Position numbers and translations under genes: made by a program. This document shows, piece after piece, positions 25,791 through 35,613 of a stretch of DNA of 64,000 nt (position 1 is its first letter; the number at the start of each line of letters is the position of its first letter). The notes under the pieces are model-generated. The model was not told where the DNA came from. It saw only the letters and a program-made list of their open reading frames with translations, and ran no database searches. Where the stretch lies: contig NZ_JAERQM010000004.1 of assembly GCF_019029495.1 (NCBI RefSeq), positions 497,975 through 561,974 on the forward strand. The letters are read 5' to 3'. This stretch comes from Falsiroseomonas oleicola. Its GTDB lineage: Bacteria > Pseudomonadota > Alphaproteobacteria > Acetobacterales > Acetobacteraceae.

Positions 25791-27968
25791 TCAGCCGCTG
25801 GCGAGCATGGTGCGGAAGGGACCCTCGTCGCGCGCCAGGTCGTCCGGATGGCCGCGCTGGATGATGCGCCCGCGCTCCATCACGATCACCTCGTCGCAAT
25901 CCCGCACCAGGGCCAGGCGATGGGCGATGATGATCATGGTGCAGCCGCGCCGGCGCAGGTTGCGCATCAGCGTGGCCTCCGACCGGTTGTCGAGGGCCGC
26001 CGTCGCCTCGTCCAGCATCAGGATGGCGGGGTCGGTGGCGATGGCCCGGGCCAGTTCCAGCCGGGCGCGCTGCCCGCCGGACCAGTTGCGCCCTTCCTCC
26101 GCCACCACCCCGGCATAGCCGCCGCGGCGCGCCAGCACCTCGTCATGGATGGCGGCATCCTGGGCGCATTCCACCAGGCGCTCATCCGCCAGGGTCGGGT
26201 CCCACATGGCGATGTTGTCGCGGATGGTGCCGTCGAACAGGTAGCCCTGCTGGTCCACCACCGCGACTTCCCGCCGCAGTTCCGCACGCGGGATGCTCTC
26301 CAGCCTGCGGCCATCGATGAGGATCTCGCCCGACCAGGGGCGGTAGAGACCGGCGACCAGCAACGCCAAGGTGGATTTGCCGGAGCCGGAGCCGCCGACG
26401 ATGCCCAGCCGCCGGCCCGGCTCCAGCGTCAGGGAGATGCCGTCGAGCAAAGGCGGTTCCAGCCGGCTATGGCCGAAGACCACATCGCGCAGCTCGACAT
26501 GGCCGGCGAAGCGGGCGGCGGCGCTGCGGGCCGGCGCGGCGGCGAATTCCGGCGCCAGCGGGTGGTGCATGGTGTCTTCCAGCAGGGTCAGGTTCGCCTT
26601 GGCGTCCTGCATCTGCGTGGCGACGCCCACAAGCTGCGCGACCGGCCCCATGAAGCCCATGGCCAGGGCCTGGAAGGCGACGAGCTGGCCCACCGTCATG
26701 GCCCCTTCCATGATCCGCCCGCCGCCCAGCACCAGCACGGCGGAGGCGGCCAATATGGCGATGAAGGCGGGCAGCCCCTCCAGCATGCCGCGGCGCAGGG
26801 CCAGCCGCTGGGTGATATTGGCGACACCCGCCCGGGTGCCGGCGAGCTGCGCCAGCAACAGGCTCTCGCTGCCGGAGGCGCGGTAGGTCTCCATCATCTG
26901 AAGCCCCTGCCGCGCCAGACCGTCGGAGCGCATGGTGCGGGACAGCAGGCGCTGGTTGTCGTCGCTCAGCGACCGGCCGAGCCAGGCCAGGGCGGCCAGG
27001 TTGATGAGTGCCGCCAACACCACCACCCCGGTCAGCAGCGGATCGTACAGCACCATCACCGCCGCATAGGCAAAGGCGGTGATCAGCCCGAGCAGCCCGC
27101 GCCCGACATCGCCGGAGACCAGCCGCGCGATGCGGTCGTTCAGGATGACCCGGCCGGCGACATCGCCCGGATGCCGTTGGGCGAAGAAGGCCACCGGCAA
27201 CTGGGTCAGCCGTTCCAGGAACTGCGCCGAGCCGGCGACGGAAAGCCGCGTTTCCAGCCGCAGCAACAGGTCGAGCTGCAGCCAGGTGATGACCGCCATC
27301 GCCGCCGCCACGCCCGCCATGCCCCACAGAAGCGGCTGAAGCCAGGAATCGAAGCGTCCGACCAGCACGTCGTCGACGAAGACCTGGGCGAAGGCCGGCA
27401 CCAGCAGGGCCGGCACCATCAGCAGCAGGCTGACCCCGAAGAGGAAGCCGAAGCTGGCTTCGTTGCCGCGCAGCCGACGCAGGATGCCGCCCAGCGCGCG
27501 CGGCTTCTCCCCGCCCTTGCGGAACTCCGGCCCGGGTTCCAGCACCAGGGCGACGCCGGTGAAGTTGCGGTCCAGCTCCGCGATCGGGATGCGGCGCGGG
27601 CCGCTGGCCGGGTCGTTGATGAAGGCGTGGCGCGGGCCGATGCCCTCGATCACCACGAAATGGTTCATGCCCCAATGGGCGATCAGCGGCAGCCGCATGC
27701 CGGGAAGGTGGCTCGGCTCCATCCGGAAGGCCTGCACCTGCATGCCGTATTGCCGGCCGGCCGCCGCGACATGGCTGGCCCGGCTGCCGTCGCGGGAGAC
27801 GCCGCAGGCAACCCGCAACTCCTCCAGCGGCACCCAGCGGCCGTAATGGCCGAGGATGATCGCCAGCGCGGCGGCACCGCATTCCACCGCCTCCATCTGC
27901 AGGATGGTGGGCGTGCGGACCCGGCGTCCGGACCGGGCCGCCATGGGCGCGGCGGCGCCGGCGTTCAT
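25791..27968 (-). CDS. NHLM-type peptide export ABC transporter with C39 peptidase
   Basis: 725 residues. The N-terminal C39 peptidase domain has an intact triad: C30 (QMEAVECGAAAL), H103 (HWGMNHFVVI) and D119 (INDPASG). The TM domain spans about 165-450. ATPase: Walker A GGSGSGKST (about 535-543), signature WSGGQ, Walker B ILMLDEAT. C39 exporters cut precursor leaders after a double-glycine-type motif during export. With the HlyD-like and second ABC genes this is the NHLM triad. The gene overlaps the secretion-protein gene by 4 bp. No precursor peptide was found near it. Confidence 0.92.
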   Translation of the reverse strand: MNAGAAAPMAARSGRRVRTPTILQMEAVECGAAALAIILGHYGRWVPLEELRVACGVSRDGSRASHVAAAGRQYGMQVQAFRMEPSHLPGMRLPLIAHWGMNHFVVIEGIGPRHAFINDPASGPRRIPIAELDRNFTGVALVLEPGPEFRKGGEKPRALGGILRRLRGNEASFGFLFGVSLLLMVPALLVPAFAQVFVDDVLVGRFDSWLQPLLWGMAGVAAAMAVITWLQLDLLLRLETRLSVAGSAQFLERLTQLPVAFFAQRHPGDVAGRVILNDRIARLVSGDVGRGLLGLITAFAYAAVMVLYDPLLTGVVVLAALINLAALAWLGRSLSDDNQRLLSRTMRSDGLARQGLQMMETYRASGSESLLLAQLAGTRAGVANITQRLALRRGMLEGLPAFIAILAASAVLVLGGGRIMEGAMTVGQLVAFQALAMGFMGPVAQLVGVATQMQDAKANLTLLEDTMHHPLAPEFAAAPARSAAARFAGHVELRDVVFGHSRLEPPLLDGISLTLEPGRRLGIVGGSGSGKSTLALLVAGLYRPWSGEILIDGRRLESIPRAELRREVAVVDQQGYLFDGTIRDNIAMWDPTLADERLVECAQDAAIHDEVLARRGGYAGVVAEEGRNWSGGQRARLELARAIATDPAILMLDEATAALDNRSEATLMRNLRRRGCTMIIIAHRLALVRDCDEVIVMERGRIIQRGHPDDLARDEGPFRTMLASG

Positions 27969-29272
27969 GGCGCCGGGGCTGTCACGGGTGTCGCCGCCTC
28001 GGCGGTGCGGGTCAGCCAGCCGCGCAGGGCAGGGAAGGCGAGGCCGATCAGGCGGACGGAGCGGACGGTGAACTCCGCCTCCGCCAGGGTGCCGGATTCC
28101 ACGGCGAAGTCGGGGCCGGACCCGGTGGACCAGCGCAGGCCGCTGCGGGTGGCGGGGTCCCGCTCCAGCGCCACCTCCACCTCGAAGGGGGTGCCCAGGC
28201 CGGTGGTGAAGCTGCGGACGAGTTGGTCGTTCTGCAGGGTGCGCAGCAGGCCGGCGGAGGAGGCCGGCACATGCGCCACGCGCAGCACCCGGCCATAGAC
28301 GAAGCCATGCTCCTCCCGCCGCGTGGAGGAGGGGGAGACCTCGACCCGCAGCCCCTCGGCCAGCCGCTTCCCGTCCTGCGCGGTGACATAGATGATGGCG
28401 ACGGGGCCGCCGGGACCGCTGGCCGGGTCCCGCTCGATGGTCAGCAAGGCGGTGCCGCGCTGCACCACCTGGCCTTCATTGACCTTGGATTCGACGACCG
28501 TGCCGGAATAGGGCGCCAGCACCACGCCCAGCCGTTCCAGCCGGTCGCGCAGCGCCTGGGCCTGGCGGCCGGTTTCATCGGCGCGGCGCTCAGCCTCCAT
28601 CGTCTCCCGTTCCCGCTGCGTCCGCTTCAGCGCCTGGTCGAGCACGAGCTGTTCGCGCTCATTGCGGGCGGCGGCGATCTGCTCCCGCACCTGGAACACC
28701 TCGACCCGTGCGAACAGGGCGCGGTCGCGGTTGACCAGGTTCTGCTGCGAGAGGCCACGCAGCACGTCCTCCCGCTGGATCATCATGTTCAGCCGCTCTT
28801 CCAGCAGGCGGAGGTTCTGGGTCAGGGCGGCATCGCGGGCGACGCGGAAGGCATCGGCGGCGGCTTCCTCCCGGCGGTGGAATTCCATCAGCTCGCGGCG
28901 GTGCCGGGCGGCGTCGGCGGCCTGGCCCTCGGCGAGGGAGAGCTGAAGCCGGACCTCCGACTGGTCGACATGGGCGATCGGCCGGCCGGCCTCGACCCGG
29001 TCGCCAGGGCGGACCAGCAGGTTCTCCACCCGGCCATCCGTATCGGCCACGATGTCGACGACGCCGCCAGGCGGAAGCAGGATGCCGCGCCCCGCCACCT
29101 TCACGGGCACATCGACCAGGGATGACCAGACGATTCCGATGAGAACCAGGGCGAGCAGCGCGCCCCCCACGATCCAGGTCCAGGGCCGCATGACGCGCAG
29201 CGCCTCGTCATACCGGTCGGGCGCGGCAGCCTCGTCAACCGCTTGGCGGCGAAACAGGGAAGGGGGCGACAT
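27965..29272 (-). CDS. NHLM-type secretion protein, HlyD/periplasmic adaptor family
   Basis: 435 residues: an N-terminal TM helix at about 32-52 (WIVGGALLALVLIGIVWSSLV), a lipoyl/barrel half (VAGRGILLPPGGVVDIVADTDGRV), a long coiled coil (about 110-250) and a second barrel half starting at APYSGTVVESKVNEGQVV. It links the inner-membrane exporter to the periplasm or outer membrane. First gene of the operon, 185 bp downstream of the dipeptidase. Its stop overlaps the next start by 4 bp. Confidence 0.88.
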   Translation of the reverse strand: MSPPSLFRRQAVDEAAAPDRYDEALRVMRPWTWIVGGALLALVLIGIVWSSLVDVPVKVAGRGILLPPGGVVDIVADTDGRVENLLVRPGDRVEAGRPIAHVDQSEVRLQLSLAEGQAADAARHRRELMEFHRREEAAADAFRVARDAALTQNLRLLEERLNMMIQREDVLRGLSQQNLVNRDRALFARVEVFQVREQIAAARNEREQLVLDQALKRTQRERETMEAERRADETGRQAQALRDRLERLGVVLAPYSGTVVESKVNEGQVVQRGTALLTIERDPASGPGGPVAIIYVTAQDGKRLAEGLRVEVSPSSTRREEHGFVYGRVLRVAHVPASSAGLLRTLQNDQLVRSFTTGLGTPFEVEVALERDPATRSGLRWSTGSGPDFAVESGTLAEAEFTVRSVRLIGLAFPALRGWLTRTAEAATPVTAPAP

Positions 29273-29457
29273 GCGTGTCTGGTCGTATCCTGGGGCGTCT
29301 CAAACTGCGCCGGTAGTCGATCTAATGTGCCGGAATCTGCCAGTCTTGGGAACGCCCAACTGAGCTGCGGCCGGCATTGTCGTGAAGCCCGGACTGTCAG
29401 AAAAAATGAGACGGCAGGTACGAAACGACTGCAGCGGCTATTGTGCGGATGACCCTC

Positions 29458-30522
29458 TCAACCCGCGGCCCGCAGGGTGGCGCGCCAGACCCGCCGGAAA
29501 TTGCCGGACCAGAGCAGATCCAGCTCCCGCGCCCCATAGCCACGGCGCAGCAATTCGGCGCTGAGCGCCCCGGTGGTCGAGGCGTCCTGCCAGCCTTCCA
29601 CGCCGCCGCCGCCATCGAAGTCGGAGGACAGGCCGACATGGTCGATGCCGATGCGCCGCACCGCGTAGTCCACATGGTCGGCATAGTCGGCGATGCTGGC
29701 CCGGAAGGCGCCGTCAGGGCCCGGATTGACCAGGAAGGCCGGCACGGCGGTGATCTGGACCAGACCGCCGACATCGCGCAGCGCGTCGAGCTGTTCATCA
29801 TCCAGGTTGCGCGGATGATCCCGCAGGGAACGGCAACAGGCATGGGTGGCGACGACCGGGGTGCGGGACAGTTCGGCGGCCTGGAGCATGGCGCTGCGCG
29901 CGACATGCGAGACATCAACGATCAGCCCGACGCGGTTCATCTCCGCGATCGCCTGCCGGCCGAGCGCGGAAAGCCCCCCATGCAGGCTCGGCCCATCGCC
30001 CAGGTCGGCGCGCGGCCGCGCCGCATCCGACAGGGCGTTGTGGCCATCATGCGTGACGGTCAGGTAGATGGCGCCAAGCTGGCGCCACAGGGCCAGGCGC
30101 GACAGATCCTCGCCCATCGCATAGCCATTCTCGACACCGAGCAGGATGGCGAGCGACCCATCGGCCGCGCAGGCTTCCAGCTCATCCGGCGTGGTGCAGA
30201 GCCGGCGGCGCATCGGCGTCTCGCCAGCGGTGGCGGCGATGGCGCGCAGCATCGCCTCGGCCCGCGCGCCGGCCGCGGCGTGGCCTTCCGCGGTCAGCCG
30301 GCCCTGCGGGACATAGGCGATGAAGACCACGGATTTCAGCCCGCCAGCCTGCATCTTCGGATAGTCCACCCGTCGCGCGGTGGGCGTCGCCGGGTCGGGC
30401 GTGTTCGGCCAGGGGATGTCGACATGGGTGTCGAGCGTCAGGGTCGCCGCATGGATGGCAGCGTGGCGCGCGGCCTGCTCATCCGGGGTGGGGTTCACGC
30501 TGTCGGTCTGCGCTTGGGTCAT
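29458..30522 (-). CDS. M19-family (membrane/renal) dipeptidase
   Basis: 354 residues from ATG 30522; an upstream ATG at 30558 would add 12 weakly supported residues. Zinc ligands: H33 and D35 in LDTHVDIPW, the bridging glutamate in LLGVENGYAMG, and histidines in VDVSHVA and VATHACCRSLRDHPRNL. DHVGLSSDFDGGG completes the site. There is no signal peptide, so it is probably cytosolic. M19 enzymes hydrolyse dipeptides, including D-amino-acid-containing ones. It lies upstream of the NHLM operon on the same strand, but a 185-bp gap leaves co-transcription open. Confidence 0.92.
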   Translation of the reverse strand: MTQAQTDSVNPTPDEQAARHAAIHAATLTLDTHVDIPWPNTPDPATPTARRVDYPKMQAGGLKSVVFIAYVPQGRLTAEGHAAAGARAEAMLRAIAATAGETPMRRRLCTTPDELEACAADGSLAILLGVENGYAMGEDLSRLALWRQLGAIYLTVTHDGHNALSDAARPRADLGDGPSLHGGLSALGRQAIAEMNRVGLIVDVSHVARSAMLQAAELSRTPVVATHACCRSLRDHPRNLDDEQLDALRDVGGLVQITAVPAFLVNPGPDGAFRASIADYADHVDYAVRRIGIDHVGLSSDFDGGGGVEGWQDASTTGALSAELLRRGYGARELDLLWSGNFRRVWRATLRAAG

Positions 30523-30579
30523 GCAGGGGACGCTGGCGGCTGGGGCGCCCGGCGTCAACAGTCGCGCCGGAGGCGCGCG

Positions 30580-31335
30580 TCAACCGTCACGCGGCCGCGT
30601 CTGGTCGGCGCCCAGCCGCCGTTCCAGCCAGCGCGTGCCGGCGGAGATCAGCAGGATCAGCACCAGGTATTCCAGGATCAGCACGGTATAGATCTCGAGC
30701 GGCCGGAAGACCGAGACCACCAGCTCATTCGCGCGGCGCGTCAGGTCCTGGTAGCCGATGACGCTGGCCAGGCTGCTCATCTTCACCACATAGACGAACT
30801 GGTTGGCGACCGGCGGGATGATCCGCCGCAGCGCCTGCGGCAGGATGACGAAGCGCATGGCCTGCCAGCGCGACAGGCCGAGCGCATGGGCGCCCTCCCG
30901 CTGCCCCTGCTCGATGCTCTGGATGCCGCCGCGCAGGATTTCCGCCTCGAAGGCCGAATCGCACAGGGCGATGGCGATCAGCGCGGCGGTGAAGACATCC
31001 AGCCGGATGCCGAGCACCACCGGCAGGCCGTAGAAGACCCAGAGGATCAGCACCAGGATCGGCACCGCGCGGAACAGCTCCACCCAGGCACGGTTGGCCA
31101 GCCGCAGGGCGCGCGACCGCGCGAAGCCCAGCAGCGCCACCGCGGTGCCCAGCGTGACCGAAAGCAGGATGGCGGCCAGCGAAAGCGAGACGGTGGCCCA
31201 GAGCCCCTCCACCATGAACAGCAGATTGGCCTGGCCCCGGCTGTCCGCCGGATTGACCACATGCCAGCCCCAATTGCCGCCGCAGCCGGCCAGCAACAGC
31301 GACAGGGGAAGAAGGCGGAGAAGGGGCTTGGCCAT
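30580..31335 (-). CDS. polar amino-acid-type ABC transporter permease
   Basis: 251 residues from ATG 31335 (MAKPLLRLLPLSLLLAGCGGNWGW). The core is a HisM/GlnP-type permease: EGLWATVSLSLAAILLSVTLGTAVALL, the EAA loop GAHALGLSRWQAMRFVILPQALRRIIPPVANQFV, KMSSLASVIGYQDL. Oddly, the first hydrophobic stretch ends in LLAGCGG, a lipobox. In-frame ATGs further upstream exist (31350) but have no better RBS. It is divergent from a matching binding-protein gene. No ATPase gene is adjacent. Confidence 0.88.
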   Translation of the reverse strand: MAKPLLRLLPLSLLLAGCGGNWGWHVVNPADSRGQANLLFMVEGLWATVSLSLAAILLSVTLGTAVALLGFARSRALRLANRAWVELFRAVPILVLILWVFYGLPVVLGIRLDVFTAALIAIALCDSAFEAEILRGGIQSIEQGQREGAHALGLSRWQAMRFVILPQALRRIIPPVANQFVYVVKMSSLASVIGYQDLTRRANELVVSVFRPLEIYTVLILEYLVLILLISAGTRWLERRLGADQTRPRDG

Positions 31336-31453
31336 GCCGCTGTCTCCCATGCTTCGCGCCGCCATGCGATATCGGCGGGGTGATTCGGTGCCGCACCGTT
31401 GCGGATTTGCCGGGCCGGCCCACACTCGACCCGAGCCGAACAGGAGCCTTCCC

Positions 31454-32248
31454 ATGCATCGTCGCCATATCCCCGCCGCCGCCGCGGCCGCCGCCCTGCT
31501 GCTGCCCGCCCAGGCCTCGGCCCAGCCCGCCGGTGGCGGGCGGCTCCAGGCCATCCAGTCCGCCGGGCGCATCCGCATCGGCACCACGGGCGACTTCAAC
31601 CCGATGAGCTTCCGCGACCCCGCCACCCGCAGCTATCGCGGCCACCAGATCGAGGCGGCGGAACAGCTGGCGAAGGACATGGGGGTGCGGGCGGAATTCG
31701 TCGCGACCGAGTGGCGCACCCTCATCAACGGGCTGCAGGCCGACCAGTACGACGTGATCTTCACCGGCACCTCGATGTCCGTCGCCCGCGCCATGGCGGG
31801 CAGCTTCACCCTGCCCTGGGGCCGCACCGGCTTCATCCCGCTGACCACCCGCCGCAACGCCGCCCGCTTCGCGAATTGGGAGGCGCTGAACCAGCGGGGC
31901 GTGACGGTGGCGACCAATCTCGGCACCACCATGGAGCAGTTCGTGCAACAGGCGCTGCCGGCCGCGACGCTGCGCCGCGTGGAAAGCCCGGCGCGGGACT
32001 GGCAGGAACTGCTGGGCGGGCGGGTGGATGCCACCATGTCCACGGTGATCGAGGCCGCCTTCCTCACCCGCGAATATCCCGACCTGGTGGCGCTGTTCAG
32101 CGACCAGCCGCGCAACCCGATCCCGATGGCCTTCATGGCGCCCTTGCAGGACCCGGTCTTCCTCAACTTCCTGAACACCTGGGTGACCATCCGCCTGGCC
32201 AGCGGCTTCTTTGCCGAGCTGGGGCAGAAGTGGAATGTCTCGGCCTGA
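31454..32248 (+). CDS. polar amino-acid-type ABC transporter binding protein
   Basis: 264 residues from ATG 31454, with RBS AGGAG 7 bp upstream. The signal peptide is MHRRHIPAAAAAAALLLPAQASAQ. The SBP_bac_3 fold follows: IQSAGRIRIGTTGDFNPMSFRD, RGHQIEAAEQLAKDMG, LQADQYDVIFTGTSMSVARA. Such proteins deliver amino acids or cyclic acids; some homologues are annotated as cyclohexadienyl dehydratases. The divergent permease across 118 bp is the likely partner. Confidence 0.88.
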   Translation: MHRRHIPAAAAAAALLLPAQASAQPAGGGRLQAIQSAGRIRIGTTGDFNPMSFRDPATRSYRGHQIEAAEQLAKDMGVRAEFVATEWRTLINGLQADQYDVIFTGTSMSVARAMAGSFTLPWGRTGFIPLTTRRNAARFANWEALNQRGVTVATNLGTTMEQFVQQALPAATLRRVESPARDWQELLGGRVDATMSTVIEAAFLTREYPDLVALFSDQPRNPIPMAFMAPLQDPVFLNFLNTWVTIRLASGFFAELGQKWNVSA

Positions 32249-32257
32249 GCCTCGCTC

Positions 32258-32545
32258 TCAGGCGAGAAGTTGCACCAGCAGCATGCCGCAGCCCAGCACC
32301 GCGCTGGGCGCGGTCAGCGCCAGCAGGGTGAGCGGCGCGAGCGGCCGTTCCGGCGCCTGCGGCGCCTCCTCGCTGCGGGGCGGCACCGCGATGGCCGCCG
32401 GATAGGTCAGCACGCGGCGCTGCCGCGCGGCGCCGGCCGGCAGCGGAATGATCCGCGCGCTGCGGGGCGCGCTGTCGCATCCCGCCGCCCCCGTCCGAAG
32501 GGACCAGAGGGGGATCGTCTGTCGAGCCTTGGCTGGGATGGCCAT
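32258..32545 (-). CDS. hypothetical protein with C-terminal hydrophobic segment
   Basis: 95 residues from ATG 32545. The N-terminal two-thirds is basic and Ala/Pro-rich without a recognised fold; the last 25 residues (LTLLALTAPSAVLGCGMLLVQLLA) form one hydrophobic helix, so it may be a tail-anchored membrane protein. It lies about 100 bp downstream of pdxJ on the same strand. The RBS is weak, and the coding evidence is only the open frame in an otherwise empty gap. Confidence 0.4.
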   Translation of the reverse strand: MAIPAKARQTIPLWSLRTGAAGCDSAPRSARIIPLPAGAARQRRVLTYPAAIAVPPRSEEAPQAPERPLAPLTLLALTAPSAVLGCGMLLVQLLA

Positions 32546-32644
32546 GGGCGTCTCGCATCCTGCATTGCCGGCCCGGCCGTCAGTTCGGCGCGGGCCACCT
32601 GGGAAGGCTGGCAGCAAACCCTGTGCCATGCATTCTGCGACAGC

Positions 32645-33379
32645 CTAGATCCCGCCGCGCGCCTGATCGATCAGCGACCGCATCCGCCGCACCGCCGAGG
32701 GCAGGCCCTCGAAGACGCTCTGGCTGATGAGGAAATGGCCGATCGAGACTTCCGAGACCTGCGGCAGGGCCGCGATGCCGCCGATGCAGTCATAGTCCAG
32801 CCCATGGCCGGCATGGCAGAGCAGGCCCGCCGCCTCGACCGCCGCCGCACCTCGGGCCAGCCGCGCCAGATGCGCCGGGCGGTCGGCCGGGGCGGCATCG
32901 GCATAGGTGCCGGTGTGCAGCTCCACGCAGTTCGCGCCGATCCGCGCCGCGGCCTCGATCTGCGCCGGATCGGCCTCGATGAAGATGGAGGTGCGGATGC
33001 CGGCGCCGTTCAGGCGCTTCACCGCCTCGGCCAGGTCGGGCCCGGCGCGCAGGATATCCAGGCCGCCCTCGGTGGTCAGTTCCTGGCGCTTCTCCGGCAC
33101 CAGGCAGCAGGCCTCAGGCCGCAGCCGCGTGGCGATCGCCACCATCTCCTCCGTCGCGGCCATTTCCAGGTTCAGCTTGGTCGGGACTTCCGCCTTCATC
33201 CGCTCCACGTCGCGGTCGCGGATATGCCGGCGATCCTCCCGCAGATGGATGGTGATGCCCTCCGCCCCCGCTTCCAGGCAGAGATGCGCGGCGGCGACCG
33301 GATCGGGGAACTGGCCGCCACGCGCATTCCGCAGCGTCGCGACGTGGTCCACATTGATCGAGAGCAGGATCGTGTTCAT
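32645..33379 (-). CDS. pdxJ: pyridoxine 5'-phosphate synthase PdxJ
   Basis: 244 residues from ATG 33379 ([22 protein letters not shown]). It condenses 1-deoxyxylulose 5-phosphate with 3-amino-2-oxopropyl phosphate to form PNP in the DXP-dependent vitamin B6 pathway. Landmarks: [50 protein letters not shown] and [15 protein letters not shown]. It overlaps pdxA by 4 bp, so the two successive enzymes are coupled. Confidence 0.96.
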   Translation of the reverse strand: MNTILLSINVDHVATLRNARGGQFPDPVAAAHLCLEAGAEGITIHLREDRRHIRDRDVERMKAEVPTKLNLEMAATEEMVAIATRLRPEACCLVPEKRQELTTEGGLDILRAGPDLAEAVKRLNGAGIRTSIFIEADPAQIEAAARIGANCVELHTGTYADAAPADRPAHLARLARGAAAVEAAGLLCHAGHGLDYDCIGGIAALPQVSEVSIGHFLISQSVFEGLPSAVRRMRSLIDQARGGI

Positions 33380-34362
33380 GGCGCGGATTCCCTTGCGCGG
33401 CTTGCGGCCATTTCCCCGGCCAGCCGCAGCGCGGCGATCAGGCTGCCGGGATCGGCCAGGCCCTGGCCGGCGATATCGAGCGCGGTGCCGTGGTCCGGGC
33501 TGGTGCGGATGATGCGCAGCCCGAGCGTCACATTGACGCCGCCATCCATGTCGAGCGTCTTGATCGGGATCAGCGCCTGGTCGTGATACATGCACAGCGC
33601 GGCGTCGTAGCCGGCGCGCGCCCGGGGCGTGAACATCGTATCGGCGGGCAGGGGGCCGCGGGCGGCGATGCCGGCCGCGCGCAGGGCCGCGATGGCGGGC
33701 GCCACGATCTCGATATCCTCCCGCCCCATGGTGCCGGCCTCCCCGGCATGGGGGTTGAGGCCGGCGATGACGAGGCGGGGCTGGGCCAGGCCGAAATCCC
33801 GGCGCAGCGCGGCGGCGACGATCCTGCCCTGCTCCACGATCATCGCCGTCGTCAGGCTGCGCAGTGCCTCGGCCAGCGCGACATGGATGGTCACCGGCAC
33901 CACGCGCAGGCCGGGGCAGGCCAGCATCATCACCGGCGGGCCGCCATCGCCGGCCAGCTCGCCCAGGAATTCGGTATGGCCGGGGTGCCGGAAGCCGGCG
34001 GCGGTCAGCACCGCCTTCTGGATCGGGTTGGTGACCACGGCGCCCACACGGCCCGCCAGGGCCAACTGCACCGCCTGCTCGATGGCGCCGATGACGGCGG
34101 GGGCGTTGGCGGGGTCGGGATGACCGAGCCGCAGGGGGGCGGCGAGGGGGCGCGGCAGGATCGGCAAGGCGGTGGCGAAGGCGGCGGCGGCCTGTTCCGG
34201 CGCCTCGATCATGGTGGTGGGGACGTCCGGGCATTGCGCCGGGTCGCCGATCAGGAAGAAGGCGGGACCTGACTCCCGCAGGGCGCGCCAGGCCTTGGCG
34301 GTGGTCTCGCCGCCGATGCCGGCCGGTTCGCCCATGGTCAGCGCGAGGGGGAGAGGGGTCAT
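33376..34362 (-). CDS. pdxA: 4-hydroxythreonine-4-phosphate dehydrogenase PdxA
   Basis: 328 residues. NAD-dependent oxidation of 4-phosphohydroxythreonine, the step before PdxJ. Landmarks: [32 protein letters not shown] (metal histidine), [43 protein letters not shown] and [14 protein letters not shown]. First gene of pdxA-pdxJ on the minus strand. Confidence 0.95.
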   Translation of the reverse strand: MTPLPLALTMGEPAGIGGETTAKAWRALRESGPAFFLIGDPAQCPDVPTTMIEAPEQAAAAFATALPILPRPLAAPLRLGHPDPANAPAVIGAIEQAVQLALAGRVGAVVTNPIQKAVLTAAGFRHPGHTEFLGELAGDGGPPVMMLACPGLRVVPVTIHVALAEALRSLTTAMIVEQGRIVAAALRRDFGLAQPRLVIAGLNPHAGEAGTMGREDIEIVAPAIAALRAAGIAARGPLPADTMFTPRARAGYDAALCMYHDQALIPIKTLDMDGGVNVTLGLRIIRTSPDHGTALDIAGQGLADPGSLIAALRLAGEMAASRARESAP

Positions 34363-34394
34363 GGATGCCGCGTAGCGCCTTCGCCGCCGGGCGC

Positions 34395-35546
34395 CTAGGG
34401 GGCCAGCCGGCGCAGGCGGAGTAGCAGCGCATCCACCTCCGCTTCGGTCTGGTAGATGCCGAAGCCGAAGCGCAGCCGGTTGCCGCGACGGTCGGTGACG
34501 ATGCCGGCCGCGGCAAGGCGCTGCTGCCAGGTCTCGGCGTCCGGCAGGTCGAAGGTGAGGAAGTTGCCACGGCGCGACTCGGCCAGCGGCACCACCAGCC
34601 GGCGGGCATCGAGGCCCGTGCCTTCCAGTCCATGGACGAAGCGGGCCTGCAGGGCATGGGCGTGGTCGCGGATGGCGGCGGTGGTCAGCCCCATCTCCGC
34701 GACCCAGCCCAGCGCCGCATCCAGCCGGAACAGGCCGGAGGGGTCGAAGGTTGCGCCCATGAAGCGCCAGCCATCCGCCGCATAGCCAACCCCGCCGCCG
34801 GCCTGTTCCAGCGCGCCGAAGGCGGCGTACCAGCCGGTGGCGCGCGGCCGCGGCAGCCAGCCGGGCGGGCAGTGCAGGAAGCAGGCGCCCTCGCCGGCCA
34901 TGGCGTATTTGTAGCCGCCCGCAGTGTAGAAGGCGCGGCCGGCCAGCGGCCCCAGATCGACCGGGCGGGCCATGAAGGCGTGGTAGCCGTCGATCACGAA
35001 CACCGCCTCGCCGGCCGCCGCCGCCAGGGCTTCCAGACCCTCCATCGCGAAGCCGGAGGCGAAGAAGACCTGGCTGACCCAGATCAGGTCGAAGCCCTGC
35101 GGTGCGGCCTCCAGCAGCCGGTCCAGGCAGGTTTCGCCGGGCTCGCTGGCGATCCGCGTGACGGCGACCAGGCCTTCCTCCTCCAGCCGCGCGAGCTGGC
35201 GGGACAGGCTGTGGAACTCGCCATCGGTGGTCAGGATGCGCGGCGTGTGCCCGGTCGGCAGGGCGGAGAGGATGCGCAGCAGGAAATCATGGGTGTTGGC
35301 GGCGAAGACCAGCGTGGCCGGGTCCGGCAGGCCGAGGTGATGCGCCACCTGCCGGCGGCACCGGTCGAGGACCGGTCCCAGCACCTCCTCCCATTTCCCG
35401 TCCTGCAGGCGCGCTGCCACATCCCAGGCCTGCAACTGTGCCGCCCGCGTCACATCAGGCCAGGGGTGATGGCTATGCGCGGCAAAGTGCAGCCGTCGCG
35501 GATCGGCGCCGAGAAAGCGGGAAAAATGCGATCGGAGGTCGAGCAT
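34395..35546 (-). CDS. class V PLP-dependent enzyme, kynureninase-like
   Basis: 383 residues from ATG 35546 ([11 protein letters not shown]). Fold-type I PLP enzyme: D186 ([10 protein letters not shown]) for the pyridine nitrogen and Schiff-base lysine K213 in [13 protein letters not shown], a wording close to kynureninase/class V aminotransferases. It is divergent from the tryptophan 2,3-dioxygenase gene. The pairing makes a kynureninase role (kynurenine to anthranilate plus alanine) the best guess. The family wording is not strong enough to assign kynU outright. Confidence 0.78.
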   Translation of the reverse strand: MLDLRSHFSRFLGADPRRLHFAAHSHHPWPDVTRAAQLQAWDVAARLQDGKWEEVLGPVLDRCRRQVAHHLGLPDPATLVFAANTHDFLLRILSALPTGHTPRILTTDGEFHSLSRQLARLEEEGLVAVTRIASEPGETCLDRLLEAAPQGFDLIWVSQVFFASGFAMEGLEALAAAAGEAVFVIDGYHAFMARPVDLGPLAGRAFYTAGGYKYAMAGEGACFLHCPPGWLPRPRATGWYAAFGALEQAGGGVGYAADGWRFMGATFDPSGLFRLDAALGWVAEMGLTTAAIRDHAHALQARFVHGLEGTGLDARRLVVPLAESRRGNFLTFDLPDAETWQQRLAAAGIVTDRRGNRLRFGFGIYQTEAEVDALLLRLRRLAP

Positions 35547-35613
35547 GCAGGCTTCCATGTGGCATCGGCCGGGGCCGCGTCTAGACTGGACCTTACCCGA
35601 TGGAGGTCTGTGG

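Noticed and set aside
25743..28298. Plus-strand 851-codon open frame opposite the NHLM genes
   Set aside because: Gln/His/Arg-rich shadow without motifs; the minus strand encodes complete ABC proteins.
29346..29359. Inverted repeat TTGGG-N4-CCCAA upstream of the NHLM operon
   Set aside because: A 5-bp arm is too short to separate from chance; kept only as a note.
29273..29457. Short plus-strand frames upstream of the NHLM operon considered as precursor peptides
   Set aside because: They run into the dipeptidase gene antisense, have no RBS and no leader motif.
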